Of a DNA stretch of 64,000 nucleotides, positions 9,745 through 18,538 are shown piece by piece; position 1 is the first letter of the stretch; each line of letters starts with the position of its first letter. The position numbers and the translations under genes were made by a program. The stretch lies in NCBI GenBank assembly GCA_045644465.1, contig JAZRGV010000015.1:1-64000 (forward strand), given 5' to 3'. Under the pieces are notes generated by a model that was not told the origin of the DNA, made no database searches, and saw only the letters and a list, made by a program, of their open reading frames with translations. The DNA comes from HGM04593 sp045644465. GTDB taxonomy: Bacteria > Bacteroidota > Bacteroidia > Bacteroidales > Bacteroidaceae.

Positions 9745-10356
9745 TTAAAATTTCTTACCTACCACAATATTCAACACCGTTGTAACGATTATTTTAAGAT
9801 CGAGCCACAAAGAACGCTTTTGCAGATATTCCAAATCCATATCCAAGCGTGTGAGCATCTTTTCAAGAGTATCGGTATAGCCGTTATAAATAGTAGCCAT
9901 AGAGGTTACACCGGGACGTACAAGGAAAAGATAATCGTAATTGGGATTAACCTCCTTAATTTTGTCTATGAAATATTGGCGTTCGGGTCTTGGGCCCACA
10001 AACGACATATCACCCACGAACACGTTAAACAACTGTGGCAATTCATCGAGATGATGCTCGCGCAAGAACTTTCCGACTTTGGTCAGACGCTCGTCACCTT
10101 TAGCGGCAAGCAATGGAATTCCCGCACTCTCCGAGTCGGTGCGCATAGTTCTGAATTTATATATGTTGAATGGCTTGCCTTTATAGCCAATCCTCTCTTG
10201 CTTAAAAATGACACTGCCATCGTTCTGCAATCGCAGGCTGATATACACTATCAAAAAGATAGGCGACAACACCACCAACCCGAAAAATGAGCACGATAAA
10301 TCGAACAGGCGCTTGACAGCACGTTCCACTGCATTCATACCATCTTTTATAACCAT
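9745..10356 (-). CDS. Initiating sugar-phosphate transferase (bacterial sugar transferase)
   Basis: Membrane-bound phosphoglycosyl transferase of the WcaJ/ExoY C-terminal type, 203 residues. It starts polysaccharide synthesis by placing a sugar-1-phosphate on undecaprenyl phosphate. One membrane-anchoring helix lies at about 18-42 (LFDLSCSFFGLVVLSPIFLIV), followed by the catalytic core: FKQERIG, the NIYKFRTM motif, LREHHLDELPQL (the Asp-Glu pair of the active site) and FVGPRPER. There are no extra N-terminal helices, as in the small monotopic class. It is the first gene of the minus-strand operon. The 169 bp upstream contain an AT-rich spacer with TTACTTTG (plus-strand caaagtaa at 10413-10420), only a partial match to a -7 box, so promoter placement is uncertain. 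No UpxY/UpxZ-type antiterminator genes are in the window. Confidence 0.92.
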   Translation of the reverse strand: MVIKDGMNAVERAVKRLFDLSCSFFGLVVLSPIFLIVYISLRLQNDGSVIFKQERIGYKGKPFNIYKFRTMRTDSESAGIPLLAAKGDERLTKVGKFLREHHLDELPQLFNVFVGDMSFVGPRPERQYFIDKIKEVNPNYDYLFLVRPGVTSMATIYNGYTDTLEKMLTRLDMDLEYLQKRSLWLDLKIIVTTVLNIVVGKKF

Positions 10357-10525
10357 AGCAAATGTTTAGTTTTTATTTTATTATAAATAACTGACTTTTA
10401 ACAAAATTATTGCAAAGTAAACACTTTTTTCAGTCTAAAAAAAATATTTCCATTCCAAAAGAGTCTCATACAAGACTTTTTCTATGAAAAACAGGGAAAC
10501 TACAACAAAAGCAGACATAAACCAC

Positions 10526-11809
10526 TTATACAGTCTCAATCTGCGCACCCGGATAGTAATGTGCAAGAATTCGGGAATATGAAAAACCTTTCTCACCCAT
10601 AACAGCAGCACCCACTTGACAAAGCCCCACTCCATGGCCCCAGCCTGCGCCTTTAAGCACAAAGTACACATTGCCATTGTCATTGAATCTGTCAACAACA
10701 AAAGCCGAGCTGTAGAGATGTGTTTTCGAGAGCCAACGGCGTATCTCAAGTTCCTTGCCTACAATTCGCGAAGCCTTGCTGCCAATAACCTGCAAACGTG
10801 TTATTCTACCCGACGCACCGCGTTCCAACGGAACAAGTTGTTCCACTGTACCAAAATCAATACCCGAGCGTTCCTCAATTATTGCCGTCAGCTCCTTTTG
10901 CGTATATTCCACCTGCCAACGATAAAAATCATTCGTTTCGCGGTCATAGCCATTGAGAATCTGCGATAGAACAGGCTTGTCAACTGTGGAACAGAACGAT
11001 GAGGGCGCACTCTCTATCCAACGACGTGCAGACTTCTCGTCCATAAGTGACGGCAAAGGCTCTACATTTTCACAATCTCTGAACGCTTGCAGATATGCCG
11101 GATTCTCATCTTCCCAGCACGAAGAGAAAAGTTCTGTAACACCACCGCAACATTTACTAAAACGGGCATCGCATACCTCGCCGTCATATTTAAGCACAAG
11201 CCCTGCAGTATCCTTTACGGCCCGTGCCACATTAGGATTATGCGCCCTAGTAATACCTTGATAGCGCTGGCAATGGTCGTCGGCGCACAAATCGAACAAT
11301 GTGTGGTCTTCGCGTGCATACCAACGCACAATCTCGTCTTCATTTTCCCAACCCAACACCCCTTGCTGCACTTTCTCCTTACGCAGCAACTGAGCATACA
11401 GCCAACTGCGCGACACAATGGCGTGCGCCTTCAAGAATTCCAATGACGAGGTTGCCGACATCTCACTTGATATCACGCTTATCAGATATTCCTCTATAGC
11501 AATTCTGTTTATCGCACGCACCTCACCCTCTTCAATAATAAAGCGGAGTTCGCCTCTAAAATTCTGTATTTCTTTCCTTTGCCAATGAAAACCAACGCCT
11601 ATAACAACATCATGCAACACAAATGTTGAATTTTCGTCACAAGGTACAAAAAGAAGTTCCTCGTAAAGGTTCCCGTTATACAATAACTTACCATTGCAGA
11701 CAGAGACTCTATTTTGAGTAGCACAGGCGACACAGAGCTGGCAAAAACCACCGATAAAATCGAACTTTATTTCCGCCGCTCGCAATATTCCAACATCAAT
11801 TTTCCGCAT
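10526..11809 (-). CDS. SpoIID/LytB domain protein
   Basis: SpoIID-family protein of about 427 residues. In Bacillus SpoIID is a lytic transglycosylase acting on denuded peptidoglycan. The core motif is present: ISSEMSATSSLEFLKAHAI-SRSW, including the Glu that is catalytic in SpoIID, and the C-terminal GAGWGHGVGLCQVGAAVMG block with the final YYPGAQIE. No signal peptide is visible, which is odd for a wall enzyme. I set the start at 11809 (MRKIDVGIL); an upstream ATG at 11854 would lengthen the overlap with the preceding gene from 14 to 59 bp. It is read directly after the GT2-DUF4922 gene, implying coupled expression. A role in cell-wall or polysaccharide remodelling is inference; a cytoplasmic role is possible given the missing signal. 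Confidence 0.85.
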   Translation of the reverse strand: MRKIDVGILRAAEIKFDFIGGFCQLCVACATQNRVSVCNGKLLYNGNLYEELLFVPCDENSTFVLHDVVIGVGFHWQRKEIQNFRGELRFIIEEGEVRAINRIAIEEYLISVISSEMSATSSLEFLKAHAIVSRSWLYAQLLRKEKVQQGVLGWENEDEIVRWYAREDHTLFDLCADDHCQRYQGITRAHNPNVARAVKDTAGLVLKYDGEVCDARFSKCCGGVTELFSSCWEDENPAYLQAFRDCENVEPLPSLMDEKSARRWIESAPSSFCSTVDKPVLSQILNGYDRETNDFYRWQVEYTQKELTAIIEERSGIDFGTVEQLVPLERGASGRITRLQVIGSKASRIVGKELEIRRWLSKTHLYSSAFVVDRFNDNGNVYFVLKGAGWGHGVGLCQVGAAVMGEKGFSYSRILAHYYPGAQIETV

Positions 11810-14213
11810 GTCCAAATGCAATATTTTCAACAATTTCCACAACCATTTCATCACTTATAGCAACCTCCTGCAACATTGCATGAGCCTCCTCGGCTGTTAT
11901 TGCAACAAAATCCTTTTCAAGAGGTGTCACTATAAGCCCGGCCATATCAAGCGTACCAGGGCTTACCATACGACCACTATTGCCATTTACGCTATAACAC
12001 GCCGGACGATGCTGTGAACGCGGAACAACAATGGTCACATAACCTTCGCCACGCTCATAAAAGCATATTACATTCACGCGCGGCTCAGCTTCGCCATCTT
12101 CGCAAGGCATTACCGCAAGCAAACGCGAGAGCAGTTCCACCGAACGGCTCACACCGGCAGCCCTAAGTTCGAACAACGGCACAACATATCCTTTAGTCAT
12201 ATAAATACCATCACCACCACACATAAACAATGGTTCAAGACTCTCTGCAATGCGTTCACGCCACTCATCGGATAGCAACGGGATATCCTGCTTACACACA
12301 GCTTGCAAATGGGCGTGGTCGGGCGCTGATGCGCCGCATTTTGCTCCATTGTAGAAAAGAGCCATCCTATGCCACTCTTTTGCAAGAACAAGCATATCTG
12401 AATACATCATTTCAATTATTTGAGGCAGATGTTCTTTCCACGACAATGTAAAATGATTTGGCAATATCGGGAATGGATTTACAAGCACATCAAAGTTACC
12501 TAAAGCGTCCAATTTCATCTGACATTGTGGGCGGTTGGAAGAGCATAAGAAACAGTCGCGCTTTTTTACAGACTCACTGTCAACTTTCGCTGCTGCAGAT
12601 ACCACACGCGAAGGATTATACTGCATTTGCAACCCGTTTTCAAGTTTGCGCAGACACACCTTCTCAAGATTCACATAACGTTCTTTAGCTTCGGGCCAAC
12701 AGGCAAGTTGTTCCTCAAAAAAGTCATCCAACTCCGCTTGGGATGGATAGCGCATCGTCTGCATCATCGCCTGCCTTGCCTTGAATTCTGCAGCACGCAA
12801 TCTATCTTTATACAGATTATTGGCATTCACCTTTTCGTGCGACAAGGCAGCATCGGAGTTTCCGCCCCAACGACGGCACAGATAAAGCACATCATATATT
12901 CGCCCTATGCGATAGTTGCGCGATATCTGTAAACCCACTGCATAATCCTCGCCATAGCTCACATTCGGGAAACCGACCCGACGTATTACAGGAGTATAAA
13001 AAGCTCTTGGCGCACCCAATCCGTTAATACGCAAGGCATTGTTACGTCCGTTATCATCGGTCCACTCACGATGGTCAATTACCCCCGGAGGCAAGGTATT
13101 GAGGTCGAAGTCACATATACGATATGTTCCAACAAGCATTGCACAACGTTGAGCGTAAAAGCCATCGACAATCCTTTGCAACGTACACTCATCGCTATAT
13201 ATATCATCGCTGTCGAGCTGAACAGCAAAACGTCCGCAACGTGCATCATTCACAGCAAGATTCCAACATCCACCAATACCCAAGCCGGTATCTTCGGGTA
13301 TTATATGCACTACCCTTTCATCTTTGAAAGAATCTATAATTTCCGAAGTCTTGTCTGTAGAATGATTATCTACAACAAGTATATTAAAGTTGAAAGAAGC
13401 CACTTGTGCAAGTACCGACTTGATAGCATCGGCAATTGTGGATTCGCGGTTAAGCACAGGAATAACAACCGAAGCCTCAACGGGGAACTCACCGGCTGAA
13501 AGATCTATATCACTGTATTTACATGGTGGCAACCATGCGCCAACAGCTTTCAGATGAGCCGTACAAGCACGTTCCATCTCAACTTGCACATTACGCTGGG
13601 CAGGATTAACATAATCGAATTGCTTTTCACCACTCTTGCGGTTATCACACTCCTGCTCCAACGAAAGATAGCCTGAAAAATGATATATATCGCCAACGCG
13701 CTCAAGAGCCAAACGCAGTTGGTAGAATCCGGCGAAGTCATGCTCCTCGAGTTCCATCGCCAGATATTTCTTAAGAGCCGAAGTTCTTATAAGAAGTACA
13801 GGCCCAAAATCAAAATCATTACGCAAAGCACCTTCCAGGCAGTCAATTGTTGGCGCATCGATAATTTTTCCATCTACAGCTTTACGGTAATCAGCATATG
13901 CCATAGAGGCATCTTCAGGCATAGCATTACAAAGTTCCGCAAGTACCTCGACATCAACTTCAACGTTTGGCTTTGTGATATACAGCACAAACTCACACGA
14001 AGCACGCTTGGCCATATCCCTAAAAACAGACGTAGCAGTCAAAGACTCCACCGCAAGCACCGTTGCTACAGACGGAAGCTTCTCGTCACAAGGGCACACA
14101 TTCCAAATCCACAATTTACAAAGAGAAGGAACTGCAGAAAAGCGTTCTGCCACTTGTGTCATATTGTCGGTTGCACCCGCAGGCACAAATATTTCTATTG
14201 TATGTTTTTCCAT
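11796..14213 (-). CDS. GT2 glycosyltransferase fused to DUF4922 (HIT/GalT-like)
   Basis: A 805-residue fusion. Residues 1-200 resemble a degenerate GT-A fold without a clear nucleotide motif. Residues about 245-460 are a complete GT2 domain: ASVVIPVLNRESTI, VVDNHSTDKT, and VQLDSDDIYS as the DXD site. Residues about 530-805 are the DUF4922 region with CFLCSSNRP and the HxHxQ motif in PDHAHLQAV (about residue 630), typical of HIT/GalT-type nucleotidyl transferases and GDP-hexose phosphorylases. One protein may therefore both transfer a sugar and phosphorolyse or regenerate a nucleotide sugar. It overlaps the SpoIID gene by 14 bp. There is no signal or membrane segment. Upstream are three tandem repeats (14229-14465). 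Substrates are unknown. Confidence 0.85.
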   Translation of the reverse strand: MEKHTIEIFVPAGATDNMTQVAERFSAVPSLCKLWIWNVCPCDEKLPSVATVLAVESLTATSVFRDMAKRASCEFVLYITKPNVEVDVEVLAELCNAMPEDASMAYADYRKAVDGKIIDAPTIDCLEGALRNDFDFGPVLLIRTSALKKYLAMELEEHDFAGFYQLRLALERVGDIYHFSGYLSLEQECDNRKSGEKQFDYVNPAQRNVQVEMERACTAHLKAVGAWLPPCKYSDIDLSAGEFPVEASVVIPVLNRESTIADAIKSVLAQVASFNFNILVVDNHSTDKTSEIIDSFKDERVVHIIPEDTGLGIGGCWNLAVNDARCGRFAVQLDSDDIYSDECTLQRIVDGFYAQRCAMLVGTYRICDFDLNTLPPGVIDHREWTDDNGRNNALRINGLGAPRAFYTPVIRRVGFPNVSYGEDYAVGLQISRNYRIGRIYDVLYLCRRWGGNSDAALSHEKVNANNLYKDRLRAAEFKARQAMMQTMRYPSQAELDDFFEEQLACWPEAKERYVNLEKVCLRKLENGLQMQYNPSRVVSAAAKVDSESVKKRDCFLCSSNRPQCQMKLDALGNFDVLVNPFPILPNHFTLSWKEHLPQIIEMMYSDMLVLAKEWHRMALFYNGAKCGASAPDHAHLQAVCKQDIPLLSDEWRERIAESLEPLFMCGGDGIYMTKGYVVPLFELRAAGVSRSVELLSRLLAVMPCEDGEAEPRVNVICFYERGEGYVTIVVPRSQHRPACYSVNGNSGRMVSPGTLDMAGLIVTPLEKDFVAITAEEAHAMLQEVAISDEMVVEIVENIAFGHAEN

Positions 14214-14228
14214 AATCGCATTTTTCTA

Positions 14229-14465
14229 CAAATATATACAAACGAGCAAGAAATATGAAGCTTGCTTCGATATTTTTTAAAGCGAGTGCAGAACATATTC
14301 GAGTTTATCTCAAATATATACAAACGAGCAAGAAATATGAAGCTTGCTTCGATATTTTTTAAAGCGAGTGCAGAACATATTCGAGGCTTACCTCAAATAT
14401 ACACAAACGAGCAAGAAATATGAAGCTTGCTTCAATATTTTTTAAAGCGAGTGCAGAACATATTG
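14229..14465. repeat. Three 82-83 bp tandem repeats, each with a hairpin
   Basis: Units start at 14229, 14311 and 14394. Each contains aacgagcaag, then an inverted repeat (aaatatgaagc, loop tt, gcttcgatattt; 14251-14276 in unit 1) followed by a T-rich run, then aaagcgagtgcagaacatatt. Unit 3 has a few substitutions. They fill the gap between the DUF4922 gene (minus) and rlmN (plus). The hairpins could act as terminators or as repeated RNA-binding or protein-binding sites; there is no gene in this 400-bp stretch. Confidence 0.85.
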
Positions 14466-14562
14466 GCAAAAAAAATACAGCAAGCATACAACAAAAAAGA
14501 TATTATTAACTTTATAAAATATAATTTAATTATAACATACAAGTTAAATCACTTTTTTGCAT

Positions 14563-14570
14563 TATCTTCG
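14563..14570 (+). promoter_or_regulatory. Candidate -7 box for rlmN operon
   Basis: TATCTTCG lies 51 bp before the rlmN ATG. It differs from the Bacteroides -7 consensus TAnnTTTG at one base. The same octamer sits before four other transcription units in this window. No TTTG is seen at the usual -33 spacing. Confidence 0.5.
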
Positions 14571-14621
14571 TAGCATTGTTTATATTCGGAAACTATCGAA
14601 ATACTCAAAACAAGAAAAAAA

Positions 14622-15662
14622 ATGGATTGTAAAAAACAGAAATTGGCAGGAATGACGCTTGACAAGCTCAAGGATGCAGTAAAAGAGGCCGGGATGCCTG
14701 CTTTTACTGCCAAGCAGATTGCCGATTGGATATATAAGAAGCGCGTGCGCTCCATCGACGAGATGTCCAACATTTCACTAAAGAACAGAGAGAGGCTGAA
14801 CGAATTGTTCGAAGTTGGATATAAATCTCCGGCCGACGAAGCCAGATCGATAGACGGCACAGTCAAATACCTGTATGAGGTTGAGAACGGACACTTCGTC
14901 GAAGCTGTATATATACCGGACGGCGAACGAGCAACACTATGCGTCTCGTCACAGGTTGGTTGCAAGATGAATTGTCTGTTCTGCATGACAGGCAAACAGA
15001 AACACACGGCAAACCTGACAGCCAACGAAATAGTCAATCAAATTCTCGCACTGCCGGAATTTGAGAAACTGACAAACATCGTATTTATGGGTATGGGTGA
15101 ACCTTGCGACAACCTCGACAACCTGTTACAAGCCATTGAGATACTCACAGCCGACTATGCTCTTGCATGGAGCCCTCATCGCCTTACCGTATCGTCTGTG
15201 GGACTACGTAAAGGTCTAAAGCGACTGCTCGACTCGGGCGACTACCATATTGCCATAAGCCTGCACCACCCCATACCGGAAAAGCGTGCTGAGATTATGC
15301 CTGCCGAAAAAGGATTTTCAACACCAGAGATGCTCGACCTGTTGCGTGAATATGATTTCAGCCATCAGAGAAGGCTCACTTTCGAATATATAGTATTCAA
15401 AGGAATCAATGAGACACCATTCCATGCACGTAAGTTACTAAAGCTGTTGGACGGTATTGATTGCCGCATAAATCTCATACGCTACCATGCCATCCCCGGC
15501 GTTCCCCTCGAAGGTGTTGACGAGAATGGAATGACACAGCTTAGAGACTACCTTACCAAGAACGGGCTGTTCACAACTATCAGAGCATCACGCGGTGAGG
15601 ATATATTTGCCGCATGCGGAATGTTATCGACACTAAAACAAGAGAGTAAAAACAAGATATAA
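14622..15662 (+). CDS. rlmN: Dual-specificity RNA methyltransferase RlmN
   Basis: Radical-SAM enzyme that methylates C2 of A2503 in 23S rRNA and A37 in some tRNAs. The iron-sulfur motif CKMNCLFC places the three cluster cysteines at residues 114, 118 and 121. The second reactive cysteine is present near the C-terminus in RGEDIFAACGML. Family blocks NIVFMGMGEP, SLHHPIPEKR and LIRYHAIPG are intact, and 346 residues is the normal length. It is the first gene of a plus-strand run in which every spacing to 21015 is 12 bp or less, so the downstream lipid-like genes are probably expressed with it. Confidence 0.97.
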   Translation: MDCKKQKLAGMTLDKLKDAVKEAGMPAFTAKQIADWIYKKRVRSIDEMSNISLKNRERLNELFEVGYKSPADEARSIDGTVKYLYEVENGHFVEAVYIPDGERATLCVSSQVGCKMNCLFCMTGKQKHTANLTANEIVNQILALPEFEKLTNIVFMGMGEPCDNLDNLLQAIEILTADYALAWSPHRLTVSSVGLRKGLKRLLDSGDYHIAISLHHPIPEKRAEIMPAEKGFSTPEMLDLLREYDFSHQRRLTFEYIVFKGINETPFHARKLLKLLDGIDCRINLIRYHAIPGVPLEGVDENGMTQLRDYLTKNGLFTTIRASRGEDIFAACGMLSTLKQESKNKI

Positions 15663-15674
15663 AGATAAAATACC

Positions 15675-16727
15675 ATGAAAAAATTATTATTCATTTTAGT
15701 TTCGGCAATGTTGTTGACAGCCTGCGACAGCACCGACAGCGCATTCAAGCGCAGTGCGGTAGGTAACCCATATGAGGTGCTTGTAGTGTGCACTCAAGAA
15801 TTTTGGGAGTCACCCGCAGGAAGAGCTTTGGAAGAGGTTCTGGATACAGATATCCCCGGACTGCCACAGTCGGAGCGTTCGTTCCGTATCTCAAGGACAG
15901 AGCAGTTGGGCAACCTCACCAAGCCGTTCCGCAACATCATAAACATTGATATAGACAACCGCATGTATTCAAGAACACTATGCAAATTCTCGAACGACAT
16001 CTTCGCAAGAGATCAAGTGATAATGACAATTCAGTCGCCATCACGAGACGAATTCGAGCAATACATGAAAGAGAATGCAAATGTGGTGATAGATTTCTTC
16101 AATGCCGTGGAGTTGAACAGACAGATAGAGAACCTCAAGCAGAGACACAATGAGGCAGCTGTAGAAACAGTAAAGGAACTCTTTGGTTGCGAGCTAATGA
16201 TACCCGCAGAGATGAGTGGTGAAAAACGTGGTAAGGATTTCGTTTGGCTGTCGGACTTCAATTCGGTTAATCCCGAGATTTTAAGTTTCGTGATGTATAG
16301 CTACCCATACACCTCTGTCGAAGATTTTTCACTGGAGAACTACATACAAAAACGCGACTCAGTGATGAAGGAGAATATGCCTGGCGGTAAACCGGGACAA
16401 TACATACAGACAGAGAAAGAGTATGTAAACATTACCGAGACATCGCACAGAGACCGTTATCTGCAAATAACACGAGGCCTATGGTATATGGAGAACGACA
16501 TGATGGGCGGACCATTCGTTTCACATTCTGTTGTAGATGAGATAAACAACAGAGTTATTGTTGTTGAAGCATTTGTTTATGCTGCCGGACAAAAGAAAGG
16601 TAAATTCATCAGAAAGCTTGAGGCTTCACTATACACATTGAAGCTACCAGCCGACAAATTGATTGAGAACAGCATCCACATACCACAAGTAGTAGTAGAG
16701 GTTGATGATAATAAAGAACAAAAATAA
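15675..16727 (+). CDS. DUF4837 lipoprotein
   Basis: Exported lipoprotein of 350 residues with a clear lipobox (LLTAC, Cys17) after a 16-residue hydrophobic signal. The residue following Cys is Asp, and the mature N-terminus is CDSTDSAFKRS. The rest matches DUF4837, a Bacteroidota family of unknown function: it is mixed alpha/beta with motifs such as PYEVLVVC, VSHSVVDE and VFVEAFVYAAG-KKGKFIR. It lies 12 bp after rlmN and 12 bp before pdxA. Nothing in the sequence points to an enzyme activity; a surface or periplasmic role is all that can be said. Confidence 0.88.
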   Translation: MKKLLFILVSAMLLTACDSTDSAFKRSAVGNPYEVLVVCTQEFWESPAGRALEEVLDTDIPGLPQSERSFRISRTEQLGNLTKPFRNIINIDIDNRMYSRTLCKFSNDIFARDQVIMTIQSPSRDEFEQYMKENANVVIDFFNAVELNRQIENLKQRHNEAAVETVKELFGCELMIPAEMSGEKRGKDFVWLSDFNSVNPEILSFVMYSYPYTSVEDFSLENYIQKRDSVMKENMPGGKPGQYIQTEKEYVNITETSHRDRYLQITRGLWYMENDMMGGPFVSHSVVDEINNRVIVVEAFVYAAGQKKGKFIRKLEASLYTLKLPADKLIENSIHIPQVVVEVDDNKEQK

Positions 16728-16739
16728 AAATCATATACA

Positions 16740-17840
16740 ATGAGCGATAAAAGAAACATCCGCGTAGGTATCACCCAAGGTGATATAAACGGAATTGGCT
16801 ACGAGATAATACTTAAGGCATTTGACAACCAGGAGATGTTCGACATCTGCACACCAATAGTATATGGCTCACCTAAGGCAGCGGCATATCACCGCAAGGC
16901 ACTTGAGATGGAGACTCCATATAATGCCATTGACAACGCAAGCGAGGCACAAGCCGGAAAGTTGAATATCATAAACTGCAACAGCGACGAGCTACACATT
17001 GAGCTTGGCACTGTTAGCGAAGAGGCCGGTGTAGCGGCATATCAGGCATTAGAGAAAGCCACAAAGGATTATCAAGAGGGAAAAATCGACGTACTCGTAA
17101 CATCACCCATCAACAAGAGTGCCATTCAAAGCAAGAATTTCAACTTCCCCGGACACACCGAATACCTTCAGGAACGTTGTGGAAACGGTGATAAGGCGTT
17201 GATGATTCTGTGTAGTGGCGATATAAAAGTGGCTGTTGCCACATCACATATGGCACTCCGCGACATTCCGGCTGCAATAACCCCGGAGTTGCTTGAAGAG
17301 AAAATAACACTGCTCAACAACAGCCTTAAGAGAGATTTCAATATCGACGCGCCAAAGATTGCTGTATTGTCGCTCAATCCCCACGCTGGCGACAATGGCC
17401 TGCTAGGCACCGAGGAACTGGATATTATTGCACCTACCGTACGCAAGATGAATGATGGTGGCATATTCTGCTATGGTCCGTTCGCAGCCGACGGTTTTAT
17501 GGGAAGTGGCAAATATGCCTGCTTCGACGCCATACTCGCAATGTACCACGACCAAGGCCTGGCACCATTGAAAGCACTGGCTATGAACGACGGAGTAAAC
17601 TTCACTGCCGGACTATCTATTGTACGCACTTCACCAGCACACGGCACAGCACATGACATCGCAGGCAAAGGCGCAGCCGACGAGAATTCATTCCGTCAAG
17701 CTATATATACAGCTATCGACATACAGCGTAACCGCGAAATGTATGACAACGCACGACGCAACCCATTACGCAAGATGTACTTCGAGAAACGCGACGACAG
17801 CAATCGCCTGAATCTGCAACAACCCGACAACGAAGATTAA
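16740..17840 (+). CDS. pdxA: 4-hydroxythreonine-4-phosphate dehydrogenase PdxA
   Basis: NAD-dependent enzyme of the DXP-dependent pyridoxal phosphate pathway, oxidising 4-phosphohydroxy-L-threonine. The 366 residues carry the three metal-binding histidine motifs: FPGHTEYL (about 143), NPHAGDNGLLGTEE (about 218) and MYHDQGLAPLKAL (about 274). The N-terminal GITQGDINGIGYEI is the family signature (usually GDPAGIG; here GDINGIG). Its stop codon overlaps the ATG of the next gene by one base (TAATG), so expression is coupled to the nucleotidyltransferase. Confidence 0.96.
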   Translation: MSDKRNIRVGITQGDINGIGYEIILKAFDNQEMFDICTPIVYGSPKAAAYHRKALEMETPYNAIDNASEAQAGKLNIINCNSDELHIELGTVSEEAGVAAYQALEKATKDYQEGKIDVLVTSPINKSAIQSKNFNFPGHTEYLQERCGNGDKALMILCSGDIKVAVATSHMALRDIPAAITPELLEEKITLLNNSLKRDFNIDAPKIAVLSLNPHAGDNGLLGTEELDIIAPTVRKMNDGGIFCYGPFAADGFMGSGKYACFDAILAMYHDQGLAPLKALAMNDGVNFTAGLSIVRTSPAHGTAHDIAGKGAADENSFRQAIYTAIDIQRNREMYDNARRNPLRKMYFEKRDDSNRLNLQQPDNED

Positions 17841-18538
17841 TGAAATTCGCGATAATTGCCGCAGGCGAGGGCTCAAGATTAGCCAGTGAAGGTGTTGCAA
17901 AGCCAAAGCCACTTGTAGAACTTCAAGGCGTTCCCATAATAGAACGTCTTATCAGGATTTTTGCCCGTAATGGTGCCAGTAGCATAAACATAATAGTTAA
18001 CGAGCAGCAACCCGAGACCGTAGAGTTCCTCAAAAACCTTGATGCCGGTTGCGAAATGAACATCATTGTCAAGAGCACCCCAAGTTCCATGCACAGCATG
18101 TATGCGCTAAGCGAATTGTTACGCGGGGAGAAATTCTGCCTCACAACGGTTGATACGCTCTTCCACGAAGAGGAGTTCGCACGTTACATAAAGACATTCG
18201 AAGAGTATGACGGCGACGGCATTATGGCTGTTACCGATTACATTGACGACGAAAAGCCGTTGTATATCGCCACAGATAACAATATGGAGATTACAGCCTT
18301 CTGCGATGCCCCCACAAGCGACACTCGTTACATCTCGGGTGGAATATATGGATTATCACCCAAAGCACTTGATGTTTTGGAGCAATGTATGGCCGATGGA
18401 ATACATCGTATGCGTAATTTCCAGCGCCGGCTCGTTGAGAGCGGAATGAAGCTTAAAGCTTTCCCGCTTGGCAAAATAATAGACATAGACCACGCCGAAG
18501 ATATAATAAAGGCCGAACAATTCATTACCGAAAAATGA
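17840..18538 (+). CDS. Sugar/polyol-phosphate nucleotidyltransferase
   Basis: MobA/RfbA-fold nucleotidyltransferase of 232 residues, starting directly with AIIAAGEGSRL (residues 4-14) and K21PKPLVEL, the NTP-binding loop and catalytic lysine region. D105 in TTVDTLF and the DID motif near residue 215 are likely Mg ligands. The compact single-domain layout resembles CTP-dependent enzymes such as inositol-1-phosphate cytidylyltransferases and phosphocholine cytidylyltransferases more than glucose-1-phosphate thymidylyltransferases. Followed by an ATP-grasp gene (ATGA overlap) and a CDP-alcohol phosphatidyltransferase, it plausibly activates a phosphorylated alcohol with CTP. That substrate is inference; no metabolite can be named from the sequence. 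Confidence 0.85.
   Translation: MKFAIIAAGEGSRLASEGVAKPKPLVELQGVPIIERLIRIFARNGASSINIIVNEQQPETVEFLKNLDAGCEMNIIVKSTPSSMHSMYALSELLRGEKFCLTTVDTLFHEEEFARYIKTFEEYDGDGIMAVTDYIDDEKPLYIATDNNMEITAFCDAPTSDTRYISGGIYGLSPKALDVLEQCMADGIHRMRNFQRRLVESGMKLKAFPLGKIIDIDHAEDIIKAEQFITEK

Noticed and set aside
10435..10749. 104-codon frame at the end of the SpoIID gene
   Set aside because: It is in another frame of the SpoIID gene, with a long hydrophobic AT-rich tail and no homology.
13680..14280. Plus-strand frames opposite the DUF4922 gene
   Set aside because: Codon use and the strong minus-strand protein match show they are shadows.
14229..14465. Possible CRISPR array
   Set aside because: The three units are contiguous with no unique spacers and are too long.
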